Shown in pieces: positions 44,059-52,472 of a DNA stretch of 64,000 nt. Both the position numbers and the translations under genes were made by a program. Each line of letters begins with the position of its first letter. Positions within the stretch are counted from its first letter, which is position 1. Below the pieces are notes generated by a model. It was not told the DNA's origin and searched no databases. It saw nothing but the letters and a program-made list of their open reading frames with translations. Source of the stretch: Bacillus ndiopicus (GTDB lineage: Bacteria; Bacillota; Bacilli; Bacillales_A; Planococcaceae); the NCBI RefSeq assembly GCF_000612805.1, contig NZ_HG964404.1, forward strand, positions 335,091 through 399,090. The letters are read 5' to 3'.

Positions 44059-44295
44059 CTATAAGTTCTTACAATACGTTAAGTAGGTAGATTATTTAAT
44101 AATTAGTTTAGTCCTGATATAGCTGAATTTGACTGCCATACTCCTTACTTTTATATTGCCTGTCGTTAGTTTCACAGATTTATTCTCATTTCTATCACTT
44201 CCAATTCATAATACATATCCGCTGTATTTGTAGGGATATATCGTATTGCCCCTAATTTAGCTTGTACAGGCAGCTAATACTTCACTTCAATAAAA
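44059..44295. other. Intergenic region with weak coding-like fragments
   Basis: No ribosome binding site or intact ORF. The minus strand between about 44105 and 44285 contains short coding-like segments in two frames (VQAKLGAIRYIPTNTAD; NIKVRSMAVKFSYIR), possibly a decayed gene. It cannot be assigned. Confidence 0.25.
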
Positions 44296-44336
44296 TTAAA
44301 ATAAAGCAGCTCACCATTGATGACGAGCTGCTTTAT
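44296..44336. terminator. Terminator of the DUF2165 gene
   Basis: AATAAAGCAGCTC (44297-44309) pairs with GAGCTGCTTTATT (44322-44334). It is right at the 3' end of the minus-strand gene; A/T-runs flank both sides. Confidence 0.75.
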
Positions 44337-44337
44337 T

Positions 44338-44847
44338 TTAATTTTCTTTTAAATCTTCATCTTTTAATGCTAGCAAAATAGCAAAGCCAATCCAAACTTC
44401 GGTAATATCCATTGCGGTTTGCTTGCCGTTCCAAATTGGCGATTGCCACATCGCAAACCACTCGCTACCAATAACAATAAATCCCAAAAACCAAACTGAA
44501 AATCCAATGATAAATGCGTAAAAGCCGAATTTTTTAGAGGCGTTGAATATAGCACCAGAGGCTTTACGATTTTTAAACATTTGATAAGCTCCTAAAATAG
44601 CAAGGAGACCGAAAATGCCTTCTGCTACAATTAAGACCCAGTAACCAATCGTGTGTAAAATCGGATTTGTAATGGCTCGCCACATCAATGCATTGCCTTC
44701 AAATGTAGTATCCATCGACAGAACATGTTTTACGAACTGCTCATTTGAACCGTAATCCATTAGATTCCCAAGAAATACAAATACGCCGAATAATCCCGCT
44801 AGCAATAAAACATAGGTCTTCAATAATCTTAATGCTAAGGAATTCAT
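44338..44847 (-). CDS. DUF2165 small integral membrane protein
   Basis: A 169-residue membrane protein with four to five spans: LLKTYVLLLAGLFGVFVFLG, a soluble loop carrying VLSMDTTFEGNALMWRAI, then YWVLIVAEGIFGLLAILGAY, FYAFIIGFSVWFLGFIVIGS with WFAMWQSPIWNGKQTA, and a final helix. These blocks define DUF2165 (predicted small integral membrane protein). GAAGGGCGG lies before the ATG. No transport or enzyme activity is known. Confidence 0.8.
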   Translation of the reverse strand: MNSLALRLLKTYVLLLAGLFGVFVFLGNLMDYGSNEQFVKHVLSMDTTFEGNALMWRAITNPILHTIGYWVLIVAEGIFGLLAILGAYQMFKNRKASGAIFNASKKFGFYAFIIGFSVWFLGFIVIGSEWFAMWQSPIWNGKQTAMDITEVWIGFAILLALKDEDLKEN

Positions 44848-44920
44848 AGCTAGCCCGCCCTTCTCAGAATTTAGCGCCCCTTCAAAATAACGCTTGCTAC
44901 GTTATACTCATATCCGTCTT

Positions 44921-45529
44921 CTAATATACATTGCTGCGCATGGAATTTAGACCTTTATCAACTGCGGTTTCAATATAGCCTATAATTTGTTGTAATGTGA
45001 AAACTTGCAATTCCTCCTGTAACACTTCCTCATCATAAATCATATCTTCTTGGACATATGATAGAAATTGCATTACTTCCTGCTCTGTTACTTCCTGCAA
45101 ATTAATTATTGATGGCTTATCATGAAGTATCGATTGCAGGGTTGGCTTTAAGCCATAATAATCTAGCAATTTACCGTTCAATAACCTAAAATCCTGATGA
45201 TATAGTGCTAATACATTAGAATTATTAGCCATTCGGTTTCTAAGCCATGCTAAGTAAAAGCCTTTTAGCCATAAATCATCGGCAATTAAATGTGTAAAGT
45301 AACCTAATATGTATGAATGATCTTTTTGAGCATCGTATTTTTGGAGAAAACCCATATAGTCCACACTTCTTGTATAATCCTGCTCCTTGCCTATGAAATA
45401 ATGCGATTGCTCCTTTGCACTTGCCGCATCTGGCGCAATTCCCCCAACTAAAAAACTAGCTTTGTCTGTAATATTTAATCGTTCGGCAATTTGATTTGCG
45501 ATGATTAAATGCATAATACGAGAACCCAT
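44921..45529 (-). CDS. Zinc-dependent phospholipase C-like hydrolase
   Basis: A 202-residue all-helical hydrolase with metal-binding layout: SRIMHLIIANQIAERL, VGGIAPDAASAKEQSHYF (metal Asp and His) and YFTHLIADDLWLKGFY (H..DD). The pattern matches the zinc-dependent PLC superfamily (PF00882-like); no signal peptide is seen, so it may be cytoplasmic, unlike secreted PLCs. GGGAAG precedes the ATG. Activity on phospholipids is not proven. Confidence 0.65.
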   Translation of the reverse strand: MGSRIMHLIIANQIAERLNITDKASFLVGGIAPDAASAKEQSHYFIGKEQDYTRSVDYMGFLQKYDAQKDHSYILGYFTHLIADDLWLKGFYLAWLRNRMANNSNVLALYHQDFRLLNGKLLDYYGLKPTLQSILHDKPSIINLQEVTEQEVMQFLSYVQEDMIYDEEVLQEELQVFTLQQIIGYIETAVDKGLNSMRSNVY

Positions 45530-45605
45530 TTAGCATCTTCCCTTTCATTTTCAAAAATAAATATATTTTTTAAGCTGCTTTGTCATAATATAATTACTTT
45601 ACATT

Positions 45606-45741
45606 TGTCCAATTGGAATAACGTCGTAACTCTCTCGAAATCGTTGAAGGGCTACGATGAAGTTTTTCTTATCGAATAGCCTAATTCAAGATAAGTTTCT
45701 TTTTTTGAACGTTCAGATATGGTAAGACGATGTTAGCTCAT
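45606..45741 (-). pseudogene. IS30-family transposase N-terminal remnant
   Basis: ATG at 45741 with AGGAGG eight bases upstream, then an in-frame TAA, HRLTISERS, KKETYLELGYSIRK, a one-base shift and SPSTISRELRRYS. These are the first 45 or so residues of an IS30 transposase (helix-turn-helix). Only the start of the gene survives. Confidence 0.75.
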
Positions 45742-45821
45742 AACGATTCCTCCTCTGATGTTTGTTGTGGTAACTAACATTTTATACGAGGTCGTTATGA
45801 GCTTTTTTTATTTTGACATAC

Positions 45822-45848
45822 AGGTGTTGCACTTAATATTACAATTCA
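45822..45848. repeat. Probable IS30 terminal inverted-repeat remnant
   Basis: GGTGTTGCACTTAATATTAC and the following AATTC resemble the ends of IS30-type elements and lie upstream of the transposase remnant, at the expected distance. No second end was found. Confidence 0.4.
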
Positions 45849-45849
45849 T

Positions 45850-46044
45850 CTAATGAATTAAAGATGTTATAGCAATACTCCAAACAATTAAAAGAAAAGA
45901 TGCCGTTAGCCAAAACGTGTTAGTAGCAGTGGGTTCTTCTCTCTTCACTTTTTTCATTATTTCTACAAGGTTAATACAAAATATAATAGCTAAAATCGGC
46001 ATCAGAAACATACTAATTATAGACGCAAGCGCAACTCCTATCAT
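45850..46044 (-). CDS. 64-residue two-span membrane protein
   Basis: ATG at 46044 follows GGAGGAGAG at good spacing; the frame to TTG 46050 is rejected. Two spans (LASIISMFLMPILAIIFCIN and FWLTASFLLIVWSIAITSLI) are separated by a charged loop (VEIMKKVKREEP) that would be cytoplasmic. No family recognised. Its 3' end abuts the IS30 terminal sequence, so the element may have landed just behind it. Confidence 0.55.
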   Translation of the reverse strand: MIGVALASIISMFLMPILAIIFCINLVEIMKKVKREEPTATNTFWLTASFLLIVWSIAITSLIH

Positions 46045-46208
46045 AAGCAAACTCTCCTCCCTAAGAAAAATATACTATTTTTTACACAAATAATATTCCC
46101 AAGCGTCCTTTGGTAACATTTCATTGAGATTCTATTTATATGTTACCTTGAATAAAAATAGCCTGTCACCACATACTAAAAGTAAGACAATTCAAATGAG
46201 GTGAACAC

Positions 46209-46493
46209 ATGGAGCTTTTTCCAATAATACATACAAACTTCTGGGACGCGGTCATTGCTGTTCCAGCGACAATGCTTTTGACACAGCTTTGCAAAAAGCT
46301 CTTTCGGATAAAGCCCTTTTGGGTTCCTACAATTGCTTTAACGATTGGTTTACTCATCTCTATTTTTATTAGTCATAAGCACCATTTAATTGCTGGACTA
46401 TTTATGGGCTGGTTTTATGGCTACGCAGCAATCGGGAGTTATGCATCTCTCAAAACAACATGGATTACTTTTAAACAACGGAAGAAAAAATAA
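46209..46493 (+). CDS. Small membrane protein, two or three spans
   Basis: A 94-residue protein starting MELFPIIHTN after GAGGTGAAC. It has hydrophobic segments around DAVIAVPATMLLTQLCKKLF, VPTIALTIGLLISIFISHK and AGLFMGWFYGYAAIGSYASL, and a basic tail (FKQRKKK). The layout is reminiscent of holin-like or prophage membrane proteins, but no family is certain. The terminator at 46495-46529 follows directly. Confidence 0.6.
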   Translation: MELFPIIHTNFWDAVIAVPATMLLTQLCKKLFRIKPFWVPTIALTIGLLISIFISHKHHLIAGLFMGWFYGYAAIGSYASLKTTWITFKQRKKK

Positions 46494-46494
46494 A

Positions 46495-46529
46495 GGCTGT
46501 CCAGAAAATCACAAGCTCTCTGGACAGCC
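46495..46529. terminator. Strong terminator, 11-bp stem
   Basis: GGCTGTCCAGA at 46495-46505 pairs perfectly with 46519-46529, between convergent genes. Confidence 0.75.
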
Positions 46530-46583
46530 AAACTTTATAATCTTAGGCAAATTCTCGTAAATCAGAAGGGTATTCGCTTCTTG

Positions 46584-47051
46584 TTATTCACAAGCCCAAC
46601 CATCTTTATCGCGGTCGTGCTTTGGTGCATATGCTGGGTGTCCCTTTCCTACACCGCCTGGGTAATATTGGCGAAGCTCTGTGCAATTTTTAAATCTTGT
46701 CGGCGCATTTCGATTAGCCGATGTATTTTGGTTTTTTGGCGCAGTCGTTACTTTGTTTGTGCTTGCCTTTGGGGCAACGTATTTTGTTACATAGTCAATA
46801 TGCACCCAACCAAATTGCTTTTGATAAGAAACTTTATACCAATCACCACTGCGAGCAGTCACACTTAACTTAGTGTTTTTAGGTATAACTACTAATGTTT
46901 TCGCTGTTTTAACAGGGGCTTGGCGCATCGCTACCCCATCTGTTGTAACAACTTCCGCTTTAATTGCTCGTTCCTCGTCTGCTTTTACAGCCGGAATAGC
47001 TATCGCTGTTAAAAGTAAAATTGCTAATAGGCTTTGTATCATTTTTTTCAT
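46584..47051 (-). CDS. Secreted SH3b - excalibur protein
   Basis: A 155-residue exported protein. Signal peptide MKKMIQSLLAILLLTAIAIP (cleavage near VKA), then an SH3b domain (GVAMRQAPVKTAKTLVVIPK; GDWYKVSYQKQFGWVHIDYV) that should bind cell wall. A Thr/Asn-rich linker leads to an excalibur calcium-binding domain (FKNCTELRQYYPGGVGKGHP; DRDKDGWACE). ATG at 47051 has AAGGAGA nine bases upstream. It is probably a cell-wall-associated protein stabilised by Ca2+. Confidence 0.85.
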   Translation of the reverse strand: MKKMIQSLLAILLLTAIAIPAVKADEERAIKAEVVTTDGVAMRQAPVKTAKTLVVIPKNTKLSVTARSGDWYKVSYQKQFGWVHIDYVTKYVAPKASTNKVTTAPKNQNTSANRNAPTRFKNCTELRQYYPGGVGKGHPAYAPKHDRDKDGWACE

Positions 47052-47155
47052 GCTATTCATCTCCTTTAAGTATAGTATAGCATGTACAATTTTGAGAAAA
47101 AATAGCTAAAAGTTTAATTTTCGCCCTATTATTGCATTATTTATACAAAAAAACA

Positions 47156-47596
47156 CTAAACGAGCAACTCTTGTGCTAGCTGTTTTACCTCTTGAACATA
47201 ATCTGTACCTAGTTTAATAATTGAATCGTTTGGTCTCTGCTTATGATAAAATCCTTTACGACAATCAAATTTATTGTTTCTTTTTAGTGCATAAATAGCC
47301 TGTATTTCGCTATTATTTGCAATTTCGATCTTCCCAGCAATTGGTCGCTCTATAATATGTTTCTTTTTTATCGATTGAAAAAAGGCTTTGTTCTGCAAAT
47401 TAGCAACTTGCTTTTTATAAATGTTTTTATTGTAATCTTTTGCGGTACTTAGTAAGGCTGTCATTGAAGTTTGAAAAGCTTGTAGCTCGTCTAAAAAGCG
47501 CTTTTTATTTTGCTTATGCTGCTCCTCTTCCATACAAAGCAGATGATATTTCGCCGCTTCTAAATGCTCCTGTACTACTGCTAATAATTTTGTCAT
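47156..47596 (-). CDS. Hypothetical helical protein
   Basis: A 146-residue protein: ATG at 47596 with GGAGG seven bases upstream; the frame extends to 47680 only through the repeat element. Mostly helical (LLAVVQEHLEAAKYHLLCME; RFLDELQAFQTSMTALLS) with a basic C-terminal half (KRNNKFDCRKGFYHKQRP). No family recognised. Its promoter region lies within or next to the intergenic repeat 47626-47765. Confidence 0.5.
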   Translation of the reverse strand: MTKLLAVVQEHLEAAKYHLLCMEEEQHKQNKKRFLDELQAFQTSMTALLSTAKDYNKNIYKKQVANLQNKAFFQSIKKKHIIERPIAGKIEIANNSEIQAIYALKRNNKFDCRKGFYHKQRPNDSIIKLGTDYVQEVKQLAQELLV

Positions 47597-47625
47597 GCTA
47601 TTTCCTCCATTTCTAATAGTTCTTA

Positions 47626-47765
47626 CTTGAAAAAACTGTGACATTCGCCGGGGCGTTTGGGCTAACGTGATGTTGGTCACTCAGGCATTGCGCGTATAAG
47701 TAGCGTTTTTAGACTGAGTTCCCCTATTTCAGTGGGTTTATAAACATCCACTGAATAAATTTCTT
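47626..47765. repeat. Structured intergenic repeat element, copy B
   Basis: CTGTGACATTCGCCGG at 47636-47651 corresponds to 28060-28075, and TTTCAGTGG...CCACTGAATAAA (47727-47758) corresponds to the hairpin 28085-28120. The same motif order as copy A, with about 85 bases between the two blocks here. Confidence 0.55.
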
Positions 47766-47833
47766 TCCTTCTATGTATGTATTCACTTTTTCCTCGTACT
47801 ATTCATAGGCTAGTGTAAGAAGGGGTGATGGAG

Positions 47834-48085
47834 ATGAGTAGCAAAGACAAAAAATCTGGGCAAACGGTAGAGAATACCGATATTCAAATTGATCGACTTG
47901 CTTATCTAGGGACAGTTATAACAGTACTAGGCTATGCTTTATCTGCCATTGCAGATGGACTTGAATTAAAAGCGTTGGAGCAGCAACAAGGTGAAGATAA
48001 TTCATCGGCGGAATTTACGAAATTACATGAACAAATTGAGGAGCTAACTAAGGAAGTGCGTCAGTTGCGAAGGATGCTACGCTAA
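47834..48085 (+). CDS. Small membrane/coiled-coil protein, paralogue of 43795
   Basis: An 83-residue protein: MSSKDKKSGQTVENTD, then IQIDRLAYLGTVITVLGYAL, SAIADGLELKALEQQQ and a coiled coil (EFTKLHEQIEELTKEVRQLR) ending RRMLR. The blocks match the 43795 protein in order. ATG at 47834 is preferred (AAGGGG nine bases upstream) over GTG 47825/ATG 47828. It is followed 72 bases later by the EndoQ gene and could share its transcript. Confidence 0.6.
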   Translation: MSSKDKKSGQTVENTDIQIDRLAYLGTVITVLGYALSAIADGLELKALEQQQGEDNSSAEFTKLHEQIEELTKEVRQLRRMLR

Positions 48086-48157
48086 ATATGTTATATTAGA
48101 ATAAGCACAAGCGTGTATGGAAATGATAATAGAAATTGTCGCGGGGAGGAACTTCAA

Positions 48158-49318
48158 TTGAACGATTATTATGCGGATTTACATATTCATATTGGACGTA
48201 CTAATAGTGGGCGTGCTGTTAAAATTACTGGTAGTCGCACATTAACTCTAGCAAATATATTACATACAGCTAGTGCCAATAAAGGGCTTGATATGATTGG
48301 GATTATTGACTGCCATAGCCCAGAGGTATTACAGGAGCTTGAGCACTTTGTCGTAAATGGGCAAATGACCGCATTGCAGCAAGGTGGTCTACTATATGAA
48401 AAGACAACGCTCATCATGGGCTCAGAGCTTGAAATTTACGATAGCAATTGTCAAGGGCCTATTCATGTACTTGCTTTTTTGCCTACATTACAGTCAATGC
48501 AGGTTTTTTCAGCATGGTTAAGTGAACAAATGAAAAATATCCATCTTAGCTCACAGCGCATTTATTGCGATGCACAAACTTTGCAGCGAAAGGTTGCCGA
48601 ATTAAACGGTTTATTTATTCCCGCGCATGTTTTCACACCCTTTAAAAGCTTGTATGGCAAAGGGGTCAAAAAGAGCTTAACGGAAGTTTTTGACCCTGCA
48701 ATAATTGATGCCATTGAGCTTGGCTTAAGTTCGGATACTGAAATGGTAGCTGGGATTGAGGAGCTTGCTCCCTATACGTTTGTGACAAATTCTGATGCAC
48801 ACTCTCTTGGAAAAATAGCACGGGAGTATCAAAAAATACATATGGAGGCTGCTAATTTTGAAGAATTGCGTCAGGCGCTACATCGTGAAAATGGCCGACA
48901 TATTGCAGCAAATTACGGTTTGCACCCTTTATTAGGAAAGTATCATGAAACGGTTTGCGCAACATGTGGAAAAACGGTTGCAGACGATGCGCATATTTGC
49001 CCATTTTGCCAAAGTAAGCATATCGTTCGCGGTGTTGCAACACGCATCAAGCAGCTTTCTAGCACCGTTTCCAATACAACCGAGCGCCCTCCTTATGTCC
49101 ATCAAGTACCTTTAGAATTTATTCCAGGTCTAGGTAAGAAAACGTTGGACAAGCTATTAGCGGCTTTCGGTACAGAAATGGATATTTTGCATCGCACAAC
49201 ACTTGAGCAACTCACAGCCATTGTAGCACAGCCATTGGCAGAAAAAATAATACTCGCCCGCGCTGGACAAATTCAATTTACAGCAGGTGGCGGTGGCGTA
49301 TATGGTAAAATAAAGTGA
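48158..49318 (+). CDS. Endonuclease Q-type PHP-domain nuclease
   Basis: A 386-residue predicted endonuclease Q. It has PHP domain motifs YYADLHIHIG, GIIDCHSPEV, FIPAHVFTPF and VTNSDAHSLG, carrying the metal-binding His/Asp set, then a zinc finger (CATCGKTV; ICPFCQ) and a C-terminal helix-hairpin-helix (FIPGLGKKTLDKLL). EndoQ cleaves 5' of deaminated bases such as dU and hypoxanthine; it is mostly archaeal but has been shown in some Bacillus. TTG at 48158 has GGGGAGG eight bases upstream. Probably a DNA repair enzyme. Confidence 0.8.
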   Translation: MNDYYADLHIHIGRTNSGRAVKITGSRTLTLANILHTASANKGLDMIGIIDCHSPEVLQELEHFVVNGQMTALQQGGLLYEKTTLIMGSELEIYDSNCQGPIHVLAFLPTLQSMQVFSAWLSEQMKNIHLSSQRIYCDAQTLQRKVAELNGLFIPAHVFTPFKSLYGKGVKKSLTEVFDPAIIDAIELGLSSDTEMVAGIEELAPYTFVTNSDAHSLGKIAREYQKIHMEAANFEELRQALHRENGRHIAANYGLHPLLGKYHETVCATCGKTVADDAHICPFCQSKHIVRGVATRIKQLSSTVSNTTERPPYVHQVPLEFIPGLGKKTLDKLLAAFGTEMDILHRTTLEQLTAIVAQPLAEKIILARAGQIQFTAGGGGVYGKIK

Positions 49319-49340
49319 CAATGCAATTAGGGGGAAAATA

Positions 49341-49829
49341 ATGTTTCAAACAGAGAGATGTACAATAAAAAAATTAACTTACGAAGATTTAGCAGATATT
49401 CAAAATTTGTACCAACAGCATGAGGTGCGGAAATATCTTGGCGGTGTTGTAGTACCTTCTATCGTTAAAGAAAATGTAGAGGCCCTTTTAACAACGCCAG
49501 ATGCAGGGCACCACTGGGTTGCTAGGGAGCTAGACTCTCAGCAATTTATTGGGCTTGTATCGCTTGATTTACATCATGATGGGCAATCTATCGAACTATC
49601 CTATCAACTATCCCCTACTTGGTGGGGCAAAGGCTATGCAACAGAAATTTTGCAGTCCATCTTACAGTTTGCCTTTAAAGAGTTACAGTTACCATATGTT
49701 GTAGCTGAAACACAAACCGCTAATATTGCTTCTTGTAAACTATTAGAGCGTTTAGGGATGACTGTAAAAGAAAAAGTGGAGCGCTTTGGTGCGGAACAAG
49801 CGATTTATTCTATACAAAAGCCAAACTAA
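49341..49829 (+). CDS. GNAT-family N-acetyltransferase
   Basis: A 162-residue RimJ/RimL-type acetyltransferase: TERCTIKKLTYEDLADIQNL at the start, WVARELDSQQFIGLVSLDLH, the acetyl-CoA loop SPTWWGKGYATEILQS, then NIASCKLLERLGMTVKEKVE. It transfers acetyl from acetyl-CoA to an amine; the substrate is unknown. GGGGGAAAA lies before the ATG, 22 bases from the nuclease stop, so it may be cotranscribed. It ends in the shared terminator at 49834-49873. Confidence 0.85.
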   Translation: MFQTERCTIKKLTYEDLADIQNLYQQHEVRKYLGGVVVPSIVKENVEALLTTPDAGHHWVARELDSQQFIGLVSLDLHHDGQSIELSYQLSPTWWGKGYATEILQSILQFAFKELQLPYVVAETQTANIASCKLLERLGMTVKEKVERFGAEQAIYSIQKPN

Positions 49830-49833
49830 AAAA

Positions 49834-49873
49834 CTTGTAAGAATGGTAGAAATTAATCTACTATTCTTACAAG
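49834..49873. terminator. Bidirectional terminator between convergent genes
   Basis: CTTGTAAGAATGGTAGA at 49834-49850 pairs with 49857-49873 (one mismatch), between the GNAT and MBL genes. Confidence 0.75.
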
Positions 49874-49874
49874 C

Positions 49875-50678
49875 CTAGTTTTCCGCTTGCATTAATCGAA
49901 TATTGCCTTTATGGAATTCGCGCATATTGCGTGGATAAGCATAGCCCGCAATTAAATACTCACTATCTTTCTCCTGCTCAATACATTTGCGTAATGCCTT
50001 TATATAAGTTGCGGCATCACGTTGACGTTTCTTAATTTCCTCTATCTCCATCGTCATATTTCCATGTCCCGGAATGAGATAATGAATGTTATGCTGCTGT
50101 AATATGACATCAACTTTCGCAAGCGTTTCCTCATACGCAAAGCTACAATCATAAATATATGGAAATTCCACATCTGATAAATAATCGCCTGCAATCCAAA
50201 TGCCAAGTGGCTCGACAATGGCAAATAAGCCATCATTCGTATGCCCGTTTGCCAAATAAAAAGTAATTGTTGTTTCACCAATAGTTACTGTTTGTTTTTC
50301 ATGCTGAATCACAATATCAACTGTTGGATAGCTTAACGAATATGCCCGGTCTATATAATAATTATCGTCGAAGGTGCGAATTTGCTCTACTATTTGCTCT
50401 TTATCCGCACGCTTTTGAAAAGCCTCACTTGCTATCACGATTGCATCTGGAAATGCACCATAACCAATAATATGATCCCAATCCGAATGTGTAAATAATA
50501 AATATAAAGGACGACCGCTCTGTATTTTAGCAATATGTGCTTGGATTGTCTCGATTTCCTGTGGTAGCCAATTAGGATCTACAAGTAGTATACAATCCTC
50601 TGTTTCTATCACTGTAGAAGTTGTTTTAAACAATTGGCTCCTAAAAATAGTTAATTGTTTATCTTGGAACTGTATCAT
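49875..50678 (-). CDS. MBL-fold hydrolase with altered first metal motif
   Basis: A 267-residue metallo-beta-lactamase-fold protein. The first motif is FTHSDWDHIIGYG, HxDxDH rather than HxHxDH: the second His is Asp. The others are normal: NGHTNDGL, IAGDYLSD and IPGHGNM. Metal use may thus differ from that of usual family members. ATG at 50678 has GGAGG five bases upstream; the frame to 50771 overlaps the transducer gene and is rejected. It lies 22 bases from that gene and is probably cotranscribed. Confidence 0.75.
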   Translation of the reverse strand: MIQFQDKQLTIFRSQLFKTTSTVIETEDCILLVDPNWLPQEIETIQAHIAKIQSGRPLYLLFTHSDWDHIIGYGAFPDAIVIASEAFQKRADKEQIVEQIRTFDDNYYIDRAYSLSYPTVDIVIQHEKQTVTIGETTITFYLANGHTNDGLFAIVEPLGIWIAGDYLSDVEFPYIYDCSFAYEETLAKVDVILQQHNIHYLIPGHGNMTMEIEEIKKRQRDAATYIKALRKCIEQEKDSEYLIAGYAYPRNMREFHKGNIRLMQAEN

Positions 50679-50700
50679 TGTTTCCTCCATCATTTGCAGC

Positions 50701-51519
50701 TCAATATCTACTAATATCCAGCAATTTATTCGCCGTATTGTTAATGCCATTATAAGCATCTTCAAAGCCATCCATGCTAGAGGAAAGCTGCTCTGTAAAT
50801 GCGACGATTTGGTTTGTTGATAAGTTTACACTATCGATGGATGCTTTAATTTTCTCTAATTGCTGTGCGATTTTTTCTGCACTTTCTGTACTATTTTGTG
50901 CCATTTTTTGAATTTCAGAGGCAACAACTGCAAAGCCTCGTCCATGCTCACCAGAACGAGCAGCTTCAATAGATGCATTTAATCCAAGAATTCTTGATTT
51001 GACAGCAATATCCTTTACAAAGGATACAATTGTATTGATTTGTTGTATATCTTCATTCATCGTTTCTGAAAGCTCTGACAAATCGACAAGACGTTCCGCT
51101 ACATCATCACTAGCTTGTATCAATGAATCATTCGTTGTTGTCATGTCGCCTACTGTACTAGATAAATCAGTTGCTAGTGTTCGTATACTATCTATTTTTT
51201 CATTGGAAATAACAGCACTAATAACGCCAATCACCTGTCCTTTATCAACTATCGGCTGCGCTGTTGCTATATACGCAAAACCAAATAATTCAGGACCGTG
51301 CTCCTCGCGCAAATATTGACCTGAATATAGTGCCTTTATTGATGTTGTACCTTTATAGTTTTCAACGTTATCTCCTATTTTAATAGGAAGGCGAATTTTC
51401 TTCCCTTCTTTGTATGCAATGATTTTTTCTGTATCAGTGACAATTACACATGCATCCTCCGAGTATGTTGTGTGATAAAATTCGATTGCGTCAACTATTG
51501 TTTTTAACTTTTCGTTCAT
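50701..51519 (-). CDS. Soluble chemotaxis-type transducer (YfmS-like)
   Basis: A 272-residue cytosolic methyl-accepting-type protein. The N-terminal sensor domain (TYSEDACVIVTDTEKIIAYK; AQPIVDKGQVIGVISAVISN) is PAS/GAF-like, and the C-terminal signalling hairpin has ILGLNASIEAARSGEHGRGF and the FAVVASEIQKMAQNSTESAE block. No membrane spans. YfmS of B. subtilis has this layout. GGAGG precedes the ATG. It could signal through CheW/CheA, with an unknown cytosolic ligand, perhaps linked to the MBL protein next door. Confidence 0.8.
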   Translation of the reverse strand: MNEKLKTIVDAIEFYHTTYSEDACVIVTDTEKIIAYKEGKKIRLPIKIGDNVENYKGTTSIKALYSGQYLREEHGPELFGFAYIATAQPIVDKGQVIGVISAVISNEKIDSIRTLATDLSSTVGDMTTTNDSLIQASDDVAERLVDLSELSETMNEDIQQINTIVSFVKDIAVKSRILGLNASIEAARSGEHGRGFAVVASEIQKMAQNSTESAEKIAQQLEKIKASIDSVNLSTNQIVAFTEQLSSSMDGFEDAYNGINNTANKLLDISRY

Positions 51520-51593
51520 GGCACGGCCCTCCCTAATTTGTATTAGTGTTTAAATTTTAACATCTCCCCTACCATTTTAACTATTAAAAATTA

Positions 51594-52250
51594 TTAATCC
51601 AGCTCTTTTTTACCATCAATCGCAATCCCATTTAATGCTTGTGTTGCTAGTCGGTCTGCCTCTTCATTTTGCTTTCTTGAGACATGCTCATAAACCGGTA
51701 TGATATTTAGCTTTGCTAGTCTTGCATCGACTTTATCGGCCCATTCTGCCAATTCCTTTTCGTAAACAGGCCATTCACCAGCCATTTGTTGAATAACAAC
51801 TTGTGAATCACCTTTAAAGTGAACTGTGCTATTATGCACATTTAGCTCTTCCAACGTGCTGATGCTCAAATGTAGTGCTGCATATTCCGCATCATTATTC
51901 GATACTAAGCCTTCTACAAATGCATTTTTTCGAATTCGATATTGTTTGCCATCCTGTTCAAAATAAACAACATAGCCTAAGCCAGCCTGTCTCGTATTTT
52001 TTTGAAAGCCACCATCAAAATAGATGGTAATATTTTGTGGCTCAGAAGCAATTTCCTTCACATATTTTTTTAATTCCTTAACTGTCCACGTGCTATCATA
52101 GGCATCCAGAAGCACAATATTTTTCGCCCTGCCTGTTAACATTAAATCTTCCACAATCATCAAGGCTTGTGCCGCTGGTAAATGCTCCGAATTGAAAACT
52201 ACTTGCGCACCATTTTTCGCTTTATATACCCATTCAATTTTAATGTTCAT
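51594..52250 (-). CDS. RNase H-like protein (YpeP type)
   Basis: A 218-residue protein. An N-terminal strand-helix domain (residues 1-70) precedes an RNase H fold: ITIYFDGGFQKN (first Asp), VSNNDAEYAALHLSISTLEEL (Glu), FKGDSQVVIQQMAG (Asp) and KQNEEADRLATQAL (last Asp/Glu). All four catalytic acids are in place, so it should be an active RNA/DNA hybrid nuclease; the extra N-terminal domain is family-typical of YpeP-like proteins. AAGGAG precedes the ATG. A single gene. Confidence 0.8.
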   Translation of the reverse strand: MNIKIEWVYKAKNGAQVVFNSEHLPAAQALMIVEDLMLTGRAKNIVLLDAYDSTWTVKELKKYVKEIASEPQNITIYFDGGFQKNTRQAGLGYVVYFEQDGKQYRIRKNAFVEGLVSNNDAEYAALHLSISTLEELNVHNSTVHFKGDSQVVIQQMAGEWPVYEKELAEWADKVDARLAKLNIIPVYEHVSRKQNEEADRLATQALNGIAIDGKKELD

Positions 52251-52472
52251 TCATCTATCTCCTTGTCAGCAAATTATTACTATTATTGTCTCTCTATAGA
52301 CTTGAAATATCACAAATATTTTTTTCCAAAAAAATTTGATAAATGAAAATTAATCCTTAGTTAACAATAGCATTTTAGCACAAATGACATCGATAAATGT
52401 TTCAGGTAGTAAGTTAAGATGTAAAAAACTAGGGCTGAAGGAAAGCAATTTACACTCCCATTAACCCCTTTT

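Noticed and set aside
52260..52472. Riboswitch before the RNase H-like or cotransporter genes
   Set aside because: No conserved riboswitch core or terminator pair could be drawn; the region is downstream of the cotransporter gene.
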